Assembly: GCA_021228405.1 (NCBI GenBank)
Contig: JAJQRF010000007.1
Location: 215,230-279,229 of the forward strand
Reading direction: 5' to 3'
DNA from: Pyrinomonadaceae bacterium
Lineage (GTDB): Bacteria > Acidobacteriota > Blastocatellia > Pyrinomonadales > Pyrinomonadaceae
DNA: 64,000 nucleotides
Below, piece by piece: positions 34,097 through 41,680 of the stretch. How positions within the stretch are numbered: position 1 is the first letter of the stretch; every line of letters begins with the position of its first letter. Both the position numbers and the translations under genes were made by a program. Below the pieces are notes generated by a model that ran no database searches, had not been told where the DNA came from, and saw only the letters and a program-made list of their open reading frames with translations.

Positions 34097-34173
34097 TTGT
34101 TCGTAGTTAGTTGTTCGTAGTTAGTTGTTTCCGTTTTTGCAAAGACCAACCAACCACTAACAACGAACTATCC
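34097..34173. repeat. Heptad inverted repeat between the BMC-H and EutN genes
   Basis: TTGTTCG, TAGTTAG, TTGTTCG, TAGTTAG and TTGTTTC lie in phase at 34097-34131. Approximate inverse units CCAACCA, ACCACTA, ACAACGA and ACTATCC lie at 34146-34173. The array fills the whole gap between the two shell genes, from 2 bp before the EutN start to the BMC-H stop. The word is nearly the same as those before valS and murD. Confidence 0.9.
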
Positions 34174-34452
34174 TTACTTCATAACGACCGGCAAAGTTTC
34201 ATCGATGCTCGTATGCGGGCGCGGAATAACGTGAACCGAAACGAGTTCACCGACCCGCCGCGCCGCTGCCGCACCTGCATCCGTCGCCGCTTTGACTGCC
34301 GCGACATCGCCGCGCACGATCGCCGTAACGAAACCCGCGCCGATTTTTTCGTAACCGACGAGCGTGACATTCGCCGCTTTTACCATTGCGTCCGCCGCTT
34401 CGATCGTCGCGACAAGACCTTTCGTTTCAACCATTCCCAATGCTTCTTGCAT
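34174..34452 (-). CDS. BMC hexameric shell protein (BMC-H)
   Basis: This is a 92-residue single BMC-domain protein. [20 protein letters not shown] is the canonical opening, followed by [20 protein letters not shown], the pore-side segment, and [20 protein letters not shown]. It ends in the conserved VHVIPRPH. Hexamers of this protein would tile the shell facets. It is the only BMC-H gene visible; no BMC-T gene is present. A good RBS (AGGAGAAACTAA) precedes the start. Confidence 0.97.
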   Translation of the reverse strand: MQEALGMVETKGLVATIEAADAMVKAANVTLVGYEKIGAGFVTAIVRGDVAAVKAATDAGAAAARRVGELVSVHVIPRPHTSIDETLPVVMK

Positions 34453-34501
34453 TTAGTTTCTCCTAAAAATTTACTGTTAAGATTGCGTAAGAAAAATAAG
34501 T

Positions 34502-35284
34502 TTAACCTACATTTGCGGCTTGTGCCAAAAGTTCGATCAATTCTTCGCGCGAAAGTGAAATTTTCCCGTTCTCCGAATGCCCGTTCGCATCGCACGAAAT
34601 CCCCGCGTCGTCCAAATATCCGCAAGCCTGACATCGTGCTTTCTCGGTCAAATATCCCGCTTTTTCGCGAATATTGATAAGTTTCGAGATCGCATCCTTC
34701 GGCAGATCGTTGGCACCTCCGAGTGCGCGTGACAGAATCGCGATTTTTGCGGTGTGTTCCAAAGTTTCAAGCCTGTCGAATGCTTGCCATAAATCCGTCC
34801 CGTAGGCGACCGCGCCGTGATTTGCCATCAAAAGTGCGTTGTGATGCTCGACAAAAGGCTTCATTGCGTCGGTCAGTTCGTTTGTCGAAGGCGTTCCGTA
34901 ACCCGTTAGCGGAACACATCCCAAAGTCAGAATAACTTCGGAAAGAATCGGTGCATCGATGGCTAAACCCGCGACCGCAAAAGCAGTTCCGTGCGGCGGG
35001 TGCGCGTGGCAGACGGCTTTGATGTCGGGACGCATTTTGTAGATCAAAAGGTGCATCGCCAGTTCCGACGAAGCCTTTTTGTCATTCAAAGCCTTGCCGT
35101 CCATATCCGTGATCGCCACACAATCTTCGGTCATCCGACCTTTACAGGTCATCGTCGGCGTGGCAAGCACACAGTTTTCGTCCAGACGAATGCTCACGTT
35201 GCCGTCCGACGAAACGACGTAGCTTCTTTCATAAAGCAATTTACCGACTTCGACAATTAATTTTCGCGCCTGTGATTCTTCCAT
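34502..35284 (-). CDS. Class II aldolase, probable BMC cargo
   Basis: This 260-residue protein is of the AraD/fuculose-phosphate aldolase family. Zn ligands are in VCHAHPPHGTAFAV (two His) and ANHGAVAYG (one His), and SDGNVSIRL and ASSELAMHLLIY are also typical. I place the start at 35284 (MEESQARK). The residues after about 215 leave the aldolase fold: a Cys pair (CQACGY) and then a C-terminal amphipathic helix (SREELIELLAQAANVG), which resembles encapsulation peptides that target cargo to BMC shells. By analogy with PVM-type compartments it could cleave fuculose- or rhamnulose-1-phosphate to lactaldehyde. The enzymes for lactaldehyde are not in this window. Confidence 0.9.
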   Translation of the reverse strand: MEESQARKLIVEVGKLLYERSYVVSSDGNVSIRLDENCVLATPTMTCKGRMTEDCVAITDMDGKALNDKKASSELAMHLLIYKMRPDIKAVCHAHPPHGTAFAVAGLAIDAPILSEVILTLGCVPLTGYGTPSTNELTDAMKPFVEHHNALLMANHGAVAYGTDLWQAFDRLETLEHTAKIAILSRALGGANDLPKDAISKLINIREKAGYLTEKARCQACGYLDDAGISCDANGHSENGKISLSREELIELLAQAANVG

Positions 35285-35292
35285 AAAACAAT

Positions 35293-35345
35293 AAACCACA
35301 GATTAGCACAATGAAAGAAAATCTTCACCGGTTAATCTGTGGTTT
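35293..35345. repeat. Inverted repeat upstream of the BMC operon
   Basis: Perfect 13-nt arms AAACCACAGATTA (35293-35305) and TAATCTGTGGTTT (35333-35345) enclose a 27-nt loop. It lies between the aldolase start and the next gene. It could end transcription from the rex side or be another member of the intergenic hairpin family; no clear T run follows. Confidence 0.75.
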
Positions 35346-35367
35346 GAAATCGTTCGTTTCGATTTTT

Positions 35368-35685
35368 TTAACGGGTATAATTCGGCGCGACCGGAGCCTT
35401 GGGCGGCATCGGCGGCATCGGCGGCGGCGGAACTTCCAGTTTTTCAAAGTTCGGCTCGATGCGGAGCGTCATTCTTTCGTATTCAGCATTGCGTCTTTCA
35501 AGATACGCATTTCTTTCGCGCAAACGCTCAATTTCCTCCCTGTATTGTCTTTTATTCCATCTGTTTTCGCTTCGTTTCGGAAAGCTCCACGCCGGAAGCG
35601 TGATGAAAAGGCTCGCAATGAAAAGCCCTGCCGTAAAAGTCAGAAAAAACGGGGCAATTCTTTTAACTAATCCTAAAAAGCTCAT
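35368..35685 (-). CDS. Small membrane protein with coiled coil and Pro-rich tail
   Basis: This 105-residue protein has one N-terminal membrane helix (APFFLTFTAGLFIASLFITL). A charged coiled coil follows (YREEIERLRERNAYLERRNA). It ends in a Pro/Met-rich tail (PPPPMPPMPPKAPVAPNY). No family recognised. It lies 31 bp downstream of rex in the same direction and is probably co-transcribed with it. Confidence 0.65.
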   Translation of the reverse strand: MSFLGLVKRIAPFFLTFTAGLFIASLFITLPAWSFPKRSENRWNKRQYREEIERLRERNAYLERRNAEYERMTLRIEPNFEKLEVPPPPMPPMPPKAPVAPNYTR

Positions 35686-35716
35686 ATTTTTTTTACCTCT
35701 TTAATACTTTTATTTA

Positions 35717-36397
35717 TTACTTCTTTCGGCGATTGGTCGAATTCGGTTTCAAACCCGCGCCGTTTACGTTCGACGGCAAAGCCAGATAATACGACAGACT
35801 TTCCAAAGAAATCGTCAGATCGACCGTTTTCAATTTAACGTCGCCCGAAACCCGCAACGGTGTCGGCGCAAAATTCATTATTGCCTTAATTCCCGCGTCC
35901 GTTATCAACTCCAAAACGCCCTGCGCATATTCCGCCGGAACAGCAATCACCGCAACATCTATATTAGCTTTTTTCGTGACTTCGGAAAAGTCTTTTATGT
36001 CAAATACCTCGATTTCGCCAAAATGTTGCCCGATCTTGTCTTTATCGGCATCAAAAAGCGCGGCGACCTTGAAATTCGTCCGCTGAAAGCCGTAATAATC
36101 AGCGAGAGCCGCGCCCAAACGTCCCGCGCCGATGATGCCGACGCGATGTTCTTTGTCGAGTCCGAGAATCTTTGTGATATGTTCGCGCAGATCGGCAATG
36201 TCGTAACCGACACCGCGCACGCCGAATTCACCGAAATATGCCAAATCTTTACGAATCTGCGCCGAATTCAAATGAAAACGGTTCGCCAGCCCGTCGGAAG
36301 AAACCGATTTCGCGCCTTCTGCTGCCAATTCGTTCAAACAGCGGAGATAGATGCTCAGGCGATTTGTTGTTAACTCGGAAATTTTATCAACTTTCAT
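35717..36397 (-). CDS. rex: Redox-sensing transcriptional repressor Rex
   Basis: This 226-residue protein has an N-terminal winged helix (RLSIYLRCLNELAAEGAKSV, HLNSAQIRKDLAYFGEFGVR). A Rossmann NAD(H)-binding domain follows with VGIIGAGRLGAALADY. Rex leaves its operator when the NADH/NAD+ ratio rises. A match to the Rex operator lies 23 bp upstream of its start, consistent with autoregulation. The nearby BMC locus, whose chemistry would be redox-linked in relatives, may be a target; that is inference. Confidence 0.96.
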   Translation of the reverse strand: MKVDKISELTTNRLSIYLRCLNELAAEGAKSVSSDGLANRFHLNSAQIRKDLAYFGEFGVRGVGYDIADLREHITKILGLDKEHRVGIIGAGRLGAALADYYGFQRTNFKVAALFDADKDKIGQHFGEIEVFDIKDFSEVTKKANIDVAVIAVPAEYAQGVLELITDAGIKAIMNFAPTPLRVSGDVKLKTVDLTISLESLSYYLALPSNVNGAGLKPNSTNRRKK

Positions 36398-36419
36398 TGT
36401 TCAATAATTTACGCGGGGA

Positions 36420-36437
36420 AAGTGAAAATGTTCACAG
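36420..36437. promoter_or_regulatory. Candidate Rex operator
   Basis: On the minus strand the 18-mer reads CTGTGAACATTTTCACTT. The known Rex consensus is TTGTGAAATATTTCACAA; the half-sites GTGAA and TTCAC and their spacing match exactly. It lies between the divergent rex and ruvA genes. Confidence 0.7.
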
Positions 36438-36521
36438 AATACACCATAGATGATTTTATACGATTTTGCCGTTGCCCTTAAATGCAGAATGCCCTACAAT
36501 TTATGTTTCACAGGTGAAACA

Positions 36522-37139
36522 ATGATTGCATTTCTTTCGGGAACTCTTTTAGAAAAACAGGCGAACGTAGTAATTATAGATGTAAACGGTGTCGGATATG
36601 AAGTGACTATTCCGCTTTCGACATTTTACGAACTCGGCGAAGAAGGTTCGCCCGTTCAGCTTCGCATTTACACGCACGTTCGGGAAGACGCTTTGCAGCT
36701 TTTCGGATTCAAAACCGAACGCGAAAAACAGCTTTATCTGAAACTGATCTCCGTTCAGGGAATCGGCGCAAAATCGGGAATTACGATGCTTTCGGGAATG
36801 AGCGCGGACGAAATAATCGTCGCCGTCCGCACCGACAATCTGGCGCGGCTGACCTCGATTCCCGGTGTCGGCAAGAAAACCGCCGAAAGACTGGTGATCG
36901 AATTGCGCGACAAACTCAACGATCTTTCTTCGAGCGGCACAGGGCAAAGCAGTTTGCCGACGGCTTCGGCAAACGTTCCCGTCGATGAGGTATACGACGA
37001 CGCACTTTCCGCGCTGACCAATCTCGGCTATCAACGCAACGCCGCCGAAAAAGCATTAAAACAAGCCGTGCAAGACGGAACGGAAATGAGCGTTCAAAAA
37101 CTGCTCAGAAAGAGTTTACAGCTTTTGGCAAAAGGATAG
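36522..37139 (+). CDS. ruvA: Holliday junction DNA helicase subunit RuvA
   Basis: This 205-residue protein binds four-way junctions and loads RuvB. The start MIAFLSGTLLEKQANVVIID at 36522 is canonical; the 24 codons upstream to 36450 do not belong to the family. The two helix-hairpin-helix motifs are ISVQGIGAKSGITMLSG and LTSIPGVGKKTAERLVIEL. The C-terminal RuvB-binding domain (ALTNLGYQRNAAEKAL) is present. ruvB follows after one intervening gene. Confidence 0.97.
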   Translation: MIAFLSGTLLEKQANVVIIDVNGVGYEVTIPLSTFYELGEEGSPVQLRIYTHVREDALQLFGFKTEREKQLYLKLISVQGIGAKSGITMLSGMSADEIIVAVRTDNLARLTSIPGVGKKTAERLVIELRDKLNDLSSSGTGQSSLPTASANVPVDEVYDDALSALTNLGYQRNAAEKALKQAVQDGTEMSVQKLLRKSLQLLAKG

Positions 37140-37142
37140 TTC

Positions 37143-37161
37143 GATTTTGGATTTTGGATTT
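37143..37161. repeat. Short heptad array ending at a start codon
   Basis: GATTTTG, GATTTTG and GATTT lie in phase and run straight into the ATG at 37162. The GGATT word is shared with 22010 and 31376. Confidence 0.75.
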
Positions 37162-37899
37162 ATGAATAAACTGAAGTTTTTAATTATTTCAGTCGTCTGC
37201 TTATTTACTTTTTCGGAAAGTTTGTTTGCCCAGACTTTCCCGAAAACGGCGGTCATTCTCGAAAGAAAACAGGTTACGCCGGCGCGCGAATTTGTTTTAT
37301 GGATGACCTCGCCAGCGAAAAATCCGCGCACGCCTGTCGAAGAAATTTACACTTGTCCCGACGAAACACGCGGTCATTATTATTCGGGAAAGGCGAACGT
37401 TTCGCTGATTGATTCAAAAACGAAAAAAATCGTTAACACGCTCGAAATTGCACCGAGCGACGGCGAAGACACCGGCACGGTCGATTTGCCTTATTTAATT
37501 CATAACGGTTATTACAAAGTTCCGAAAGTTGACAAAAACGACGAAGGAAAGCCCATTTTGCTGGATTTGAAGGATTTTAACGATGATGGAAAACCTTATG
37601 AATTCGCGCTTTTCGATGCGCTTGCCTGTATGGGTTTGCAGACGACCTTGATCGGTTACAGCGAAAAACAGGACAAAGTGATTCAATATCCGATCGCTGT
37701 CAAAACTGACAAAGAAACTTTTGAAACATTATGGCTCGATTATTTTTTTTCGCACAAACCCGTCAAAAAAGGTTTCTGGAAATATCAGGTTGACTATCGC
37801 GGACGCGGCGGAACGCTCGACGAATACGAAATAAGATACGACGCACAAAATGAAAAATTTGTCGGAACGCTGAAATCGACTGAAGACGAAAATGACTGA
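37162..37899 (+). CDS. Secreted protein of unknown function between ruvA and ruvB
   Basis: This 245-residue protein starts at 37162 with a signal peptide ([20 protein letters not shown]). The mature part has no recognised domain; segments such as [20 protein letters not shown] and [20 protein letters not shown] suggest a beta-rich fold with an Asp-rich loop (DFNDDGK). The stop overlaps the ruvB start by 8 bp, so the genes are translationally coupled, although a role in recombination is unlikely. Confidence 0.78.
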   Translation: MNKLKFLIISVVCLFTFSESLFAQTFPKTAVILERKQVTPAREFVLWMTSPAKNPRTPVEEIYTCPDETRGHYYSGKANVSLIDSKTKKIVNTLEIAPSDGEDTGTVDLPYLIHNGYYKVPKVDKNDEGKPILLDLKDFNDDGKPYEFALFDALACMGLQTTLIGYSEKQDKVIQYPIAVKTDKETFETLWLDYFFSHKPVKKGFWKYQVDYRGRGGTLDEYEIRYDAQNEKFVGTLKSTEDEND

Positions 37900-38935
37900 A
37901 GATTTAGAAAATTACGATAACCGCGGCGGAAACGCTTTCGACGACGAAACGCAACTCGAGCTTTCCCTGCGTCCGACGCGGCTTGCCGAATACATCGGAC
38001 AACGCAAGGTTAAAGACAATCTGCGCGTTTTTATGAAAGCCGCCCTCAAACGCCGTGAAGCGTTAGATCATATTCTTTTGTTCGGACCGCCCGGAGTCGG
38101 GAAAACGACGCTTTCAAACATCGTCGCCAACGAAATGGGTGCGCAGTTGAAATCGACGGCGGGACCGATCATCGAAAAATCGGGCGATCTTGCCGCGCTT
38201 TTGACGAATTTGGAAGAAGGCGACGTGCTTTTTATCGACGAGATTCACCGTATGAATCCGGCGATCGAAGAAGTTCTCTATCCCGCAATGGAAGACTACA
38301 ACCTCGATCTGATGATCGGACAAGGAACGGCGGCGCGTTCGATCAAACTTGAGCTTCCGAAATTTACGCTGATCGGCGCGACGACGCGACCGGGTTTGAT
38401 TACCGCACCTCTGCGCGGGCGTTTCGGCATCGTTTTTCATCTCGATTTTTACAATATCGAAGATTTGACGACGATCATTTCGCGTTCGGCGGATATTTTG
38501 AAGGTCGAGATCGAAGATCAGGGCGCAATTGAAATTGCGAAGCGTTCACGCGGAACTCCGCGCATCGCCAACCGTCTTTTGCGCCGCGTGCGCGATTATG
38601 CCGAAGTCGATTACGACGGGCGAATCACCGAGGAAGTCGCACAGGACGCGCTGAACCGGATGGAAGTTGACGTTTTCGGACTCGACGAAGTCGACCGCAA
38701 ACTGCTTCTGACGATCATCGAAAAATTCGACGGCGGACCGGTCGGTTTGGGAACGATTTCCGCCGCGATTCACGAAGAAAAAGACTCGATCGAAGAGATC
38801 ATCGAACCGTATCTGATTCAGATCGGCTTTTTGAATCGAACGCCGCGCGGTCGGATGGTGACGCGTCTTGCATATGAGCATTTCGGGCTCGACGCGCTTT
38901 TGAAAGTGACCAATGCGCCGGGCTTGTTCGATTAG
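37892..38935 (+). CDS. ruvB: Holliday junction branch-migration ATPase RuvB
   Basis: This 347-residue AAA+ motor drives branch migration with RuvA. It carries [18 protein letters not shown], Walker [16 protein letters not shown], Walker [21 protein letters not shown] and sensor [20 protein letters not shown]. The C-terminal winged helix includes [16 protein letters not shown]. Length is normal. Confidence 0.98.
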   Translation: MTEDLENYDNRGGNAFDDETQLELSLRPTRLAEYIGQRKVKDNLRVFMKAALKRREALDHILLFGPPGVGKTTLSNIVANEMGAQLKSTAGPIIEKSGDLAALLTNLEEGDVLFIDEIHRMNPAIEEVLYPAMEDYNLDLMIGQGTAARSIKLELPKFTLIGATTRPGLITAPLRGRFGIVFHLDFYNIEDLTTIISRSADILKVEIEDQGAIEIAKRSRGTPRIANRLLRRVRDYAEVDYDGRITEEVAQDALNRMEVDVFGLDEVDRKLLLTIIEKFDGGPVGLGTISAAIHEEKDSIEEIIEPYLIQIGFLNRTPRGRMVTRLAYEHFGLDALLKVTNAPGLFD

Positions 38936-38943
38936 CCACGTTT

Positions 38944-39501
38944 ATGTCCAGGATTTTAAAGTATCTTTTGCTCGGAATTCTACTCGTTCCGTTGACGATC
39001 GTGACGCACGAACTCGGACATTTTTTCGCATATCATTTATTCGGTGCGGGAAATGTTCAGCTTCATTCGGTTTCGGTTTCAGCCAATAAAGAAACTTTGA
39101 GCAATTTTCAGCTTGCGATCGTAAATATTCTCGGACCGCTCATCACCTACGCGACAATTGCGTTAGCCTTTTTTCTGACGCGAAAAAATTATCATCCACT
39201 CTGGACAATCGCCGCGCTTGCCGCACCGATCGGCAGAATCGTCAATTTCATTTATATATATTTTCGGCTTGCAGGTTATCAGCCGAACCCGAATTTCGAC
39301 GAATTTAATTTCAGCCGTAATTTGGGAATCGAGCCGTTGTTTTTAGCCGTTCCGACTGCAATTTTGGTAATTGCAACTTTTATAGTTTTTATTAAAAAGG
39401 CTTGGAACGAAGATAAACTCCGCGAAGTCGGGTTGATCGCGGTAAGTCTGATCGCCGGACTTGTCGTTTGGTCGCTAATCGGCAAATTTATTTTTCCGTA
39501 A
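38944..39501 (+). CDS. Membrane protein with HExxH motif (M50-like)
   Basis: This 185-residue protein has about five membrane helices. The first carries VTHELGHFFAYHLFG, the zinc-binding HExxH of site-2-type proteases. A possible third ligand is not clear; ILGPLITYATI lies in the position where M50 enzymes have a conserved helix. It may be a small intramembrane protease or an inactive relative. It starts 8 bp after ruvB. Confidence 0.65.
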   Translation: MSRILKYLLLGILLVPLTIVTHELGHFFAYHLFGAGNVQLHSVSVSANKETLSNFQLAIVNILGPLITYATIALAFFLTRKNYHPLWTIAALAAPIGRIVNFIYIYFRLAGYQPNPNFDEFNFSRNLGIEPLFLAVPTAILVIATFIVFIKKAWNEDKLREVGLIAVSLIAGLVVWSLIGKFIFP

Positions 39502-39517
39502 ACAAGCCTCTTTCAAA

Positions 39518-39545
39518 TTGACATTTTCTATTAAAAAGTTAAATT
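39518..39545 (+). promoter_or_regulatory. Candidate promoter giving a leaderless transcript
   Basis: TTGACA (39518-39523), a 16-nt spacer and TAAATT (39540-39545) lie 7 bp before the ATG at 39553. Transcription would start at or one base before the initiation codon, so no ribosome binding site could be present. Confidence 0.45.
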
Positions 39546-39552
39546 AGTCTGA

Positions 39553-40371
39553 ATGAAAAAAAGGCTTTCTGAAATTCATCCCATCTTTTATCACACGCGC
39601 ATCAAACAAAAACGGCTTTTCCGGCATCTTTCGGATTTGCCGAGAACGGGCAAATTTGCGTCCGAGCAGATCGCGGAAAATCTGCCGTATACCTGTAAAA
39701 AACATCAATCTTTACTGCGACGTAAACTCGGAAACTCCGCCCCTGAATTGCAGGAAAACAAGATTCAGAATTTAAGAATCGCCTGTCCGACCATCGACGG
39801 CATTTTGATAAAACCGCGTCAGACCTTTTCCTTCTGGAAACAACTGGGTGAAGCGACCGCCGAAAAAGGCTACGTCGAAGGAATGCAGCTTTCACGTGGC
39901 GAGGTCGTGCGCGGTGTCGGCGGCGGTTTGTGTCAGCTTGCCAATCTGCTTTACTGGATGGCACTTCACACGCCGCTCGAAATCGTCGAACGTCATCATC
40001 ACAGTTTCGACCCGTTTCCCGACGAAAACCGCACGTTGCCGTTCGGTAGCGGCGCGGGCGTTTTTTACAATTATATCGACCTGCGTTTTTTTAATCCGAC
40101 CGATCTGACGTTTCAGATAAAACTGTGGCTCACGGAAAATCATCTGAAAGGCGCGATCTATTCAAACGAAGAAACACCGTTTTCGTATCACGTTTTCGAG
40201 AAAAATCACCGGTTTTTACAGCAGAACGGCAAAAATTACCGTGAAAACGAGATTTGGCGCGAGCTGATCGACCGCAAGACCGGAAACCGCGTGCGTGAGG
40301 AATTGCTGGTGAAAAATTTCGCAGAAGTAAAATATGAATTGAACTTTACCGCACAAGGGTGTAACGTGTAA
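39553..40371 (+). CDS. VanW-family protein
   Basis: This 272-residue protein matches the VanW family: RQTFSFWKQLGEATAEKGYV, GEVVRGVGGGLCQLANLLYW and IVERHHHSFDPFPDENRTLP followed by FGSGAGVFYNYIDLRF. The Gly-Gly-Gly-Leu-Cys-Gln segment is highly conserved in the family. VanW was named from vancomycin-resistance clusters but its biochemical role is not known. It has no signal peptide. A promoter lies close upstream. Confidence 0.92.
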   Translation: MKKRLSEIHPIFYHTRIKQKRLFRHLSDLPRTGKFASEQIAENLPYTCKKHQSLLRRKLGNSAPELQENKIQNLRIACPTIDGILIKPRQTFSFWKQLGEATAEKGYVEGMQLSRGEVVRGVGGGLCQLANLLYWMALHTPLEIVERHHHSFDPFPDENRTLPFGSGAGVFYNYIDLRFFNPTDLTFQIKLWLTENHLKGAIYSNEETPFSYHVFEKNHRFLQQNGKNYRENEIWRELIDRKTGNRVREELLVKNFAEVKYELNFTAQGCNV

Positions 40372-40386
40372 TTGGTATTTTTTATT

Positions 40387-40734
40387 ATGAAAGACGAATT
40401 TGATTTTGAACCCAACGAATTGGACTTTAACGAGTTGGAAGGCGAGTTTTCCGACCAAAATTTTGACGAATTCGACGAATTCGACGATTTTGAGCCGGAA
40501 GACGTGCAGATGCGCACGGCGATCTTGTCGAAAAACAATATGTTCGCGCTGTTGTGCGTGAAAACCGCGACCGAAGGCGGCGCGATCTGCCGTGTCGATC
40601 CGCGTGAGAAACAACCTTCCGTGCAGGTTTACGACGATCCTGCCAAAGCCATCGAATGGTTCACGCGCAGTTTGCGGACGAGCCGCAAAAACGGTTGGGC
40701 GTTGGTTTACGACGGGCTTCCGCTGAAAGGATAA
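40387..40734 (+). CDS. Small acidic protein of unknown function
   Basis: This 115-residue protein begins with a very acidic, Phe-rich segment (residues 1-42; units such as FDEFDEFDDFEPE) and continues with a short alpha/beta domain (AILSKNNMFALLCVKTATEG, then PAKAIEWFTRSLRTSRKNGW). The start at 40387 is chosen over 40372 because the latter adds only VanW-overlapping residues. The acidic part could be disordered or bind a basic partner. No family recognised. Confidence 0.7.
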   Translation: MKDEFDFEPNELDFNELEGEFSDQNFDEFDEFDDFEPEDVQMRTAILSKNNMFALLCVKTATEGGAICRVDPREKQPSVQVYDDPAKAIEWFTRSLRTSRKNGWALVYDGLPLKG

Positions 40735-40746
40735 AACTTAAACGAA

Positions 40747-40820
40747 AAACCGAAAGTGGAAAACGGAAAATGATTTGATCGAATTAATTTTCCGTTTTCC
40801 ACTTTCCATTTTCCATTTTT
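40747..40820. repeat. Heptad inverted repeat immediately upstream of coaX
   Basis: AAACCGA, AAGTGGA, AAACGGA and AAATGAT (40747-40774) oppose TTTTCCG, TTTTCCA, CTTTCCA, TTTTCCA and TTTTT (40788-40820). The last block ends exactly at the coaX ATG (40821), as at 29325 and 37143. Confidence 0.9.
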
Positions 40821-41621
40821 ATGCTGTTTGCCATCGACATCGGAAATTCAAACACGAAGTTCGGCGTTTTCGACGGCGAAAAACTCATTTCCAGATTATT
40901 CATTCCAACAAGACGCGATCAAACCGATGCGGAGATTTACGAACAGATAAGCGAAACGCACCGTTTTGAATTTGAAGCCTTCATCATTTCGAGCGTCGTT
41001 CCGCAATTGCGAAATGCTTACGAAAAATTAGCTGAAAAATTAAATACGAAGGCGATTTTCGTTTCAAAGGATTTCGACATCGGGCTGAAAAACCGCTACG
41101 CCACGCCCGAAACTTTGGGTATCGACCGTTTTATCACGGCTTTTTCGGCGATGGAAAAATACGGCGCACCGTGCATCGTCTGCGGTTTCGGAACGGCGAC
41201 GACGATCGACTTCGTCAACAAAAATAAGGAATTCATCGGCGGGATCATCGCGCCCGGAATGCAGACGATGACCGATTCCCTTTTTGAAAAAACGGCGAAC
41301 CTGCCGAAAGTCGAAGTCAAAAAACCCGCAAGCATTTTCGGAAACTCGACCGTTTCCGCTATTCAAAGCGGAATTTTTTACGGCTATATCGGACTCGTCA
41401 ACGGAATTTTGCAGAAAATGCTCGAGGAGTCAAACGAAAATCCGAAAATCATCGCCACGGGCGGTTTCAGTAAATTGATCGCGGAAAACTGCACATTAAT
41501 CGAAACCGTTGATGAAAACTTAATGCTCGAAGGCTTGCAGAAGATTTATGAGAAGATTTTGCCAACGAAACACACGAAAGAAACGAAAATAAAACAAAAT
41601 CCCGATCAAAATCGAATTTGA
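40821..41621 (+). CDS. coaX: Type III pantothenate kinase
   Basis: This 266-residue protein of the acetate/sugar-kinase/Hsp70 fold phosphorylates pantothenate, the first step of CoA synthesis. The phosphate loop is LFAIDIGNSNTKFGVFDGEK. TPETLGIDRFITAFSAMEKY carries the catalytic Asp, and CGFGTATTIDFVN and FIGGIIAPGMQTM are typical of CoaX. The last 15 or so residues (KHTKETKIKQNPDQNRI) are encoded by a repeat array, so the C-terminus is not native to the family. Confidence 0.96.
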   Translation: MLFAIDIGNSNTKFGVFDGEKLISRLFIPTRRDQTDAEIYEQISETHRFEFEAFIISSVVPQLRNAYEKLAEKLNTKAIFVSKDFDIGLKNRYATPETLGIDRFITAFSAMEKYGAPCIVCGFGTATTIDFVNKNKEFIGGIIAPGMQTMTDSLFEKTANLPKVEVKKPASIFGNSTVSAIQSGIFYGYIGLVNGILQKMLEESNENPKIIATGGFSKLIAENCTLIETVDENLMLEGLQKIYEKILPTKHTKETKIKQNPDQNRI

Positions 41622-41673
41622 AACAAACTATAAATATTTTTTTCCTTTTTCGTATTTTTCGTGTATTTCGTGG
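41565..41673. repeat. Imperfect inverted word repeat at the coaX 3' end
   Basis: The word ACGAAA with 7-9-nt spacing (41565-41590, ACGAAACACACGAAAGAAAC) is inverted at 41646-41673 (TTCGTATTTTTCGTGTATTT). The left part is coding for CoaX. It lies between convergent coaX and the amidase gene and may serve as a terminator. Confidence 0.75.
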
Positions 41674-41680
41674 GCAATAA

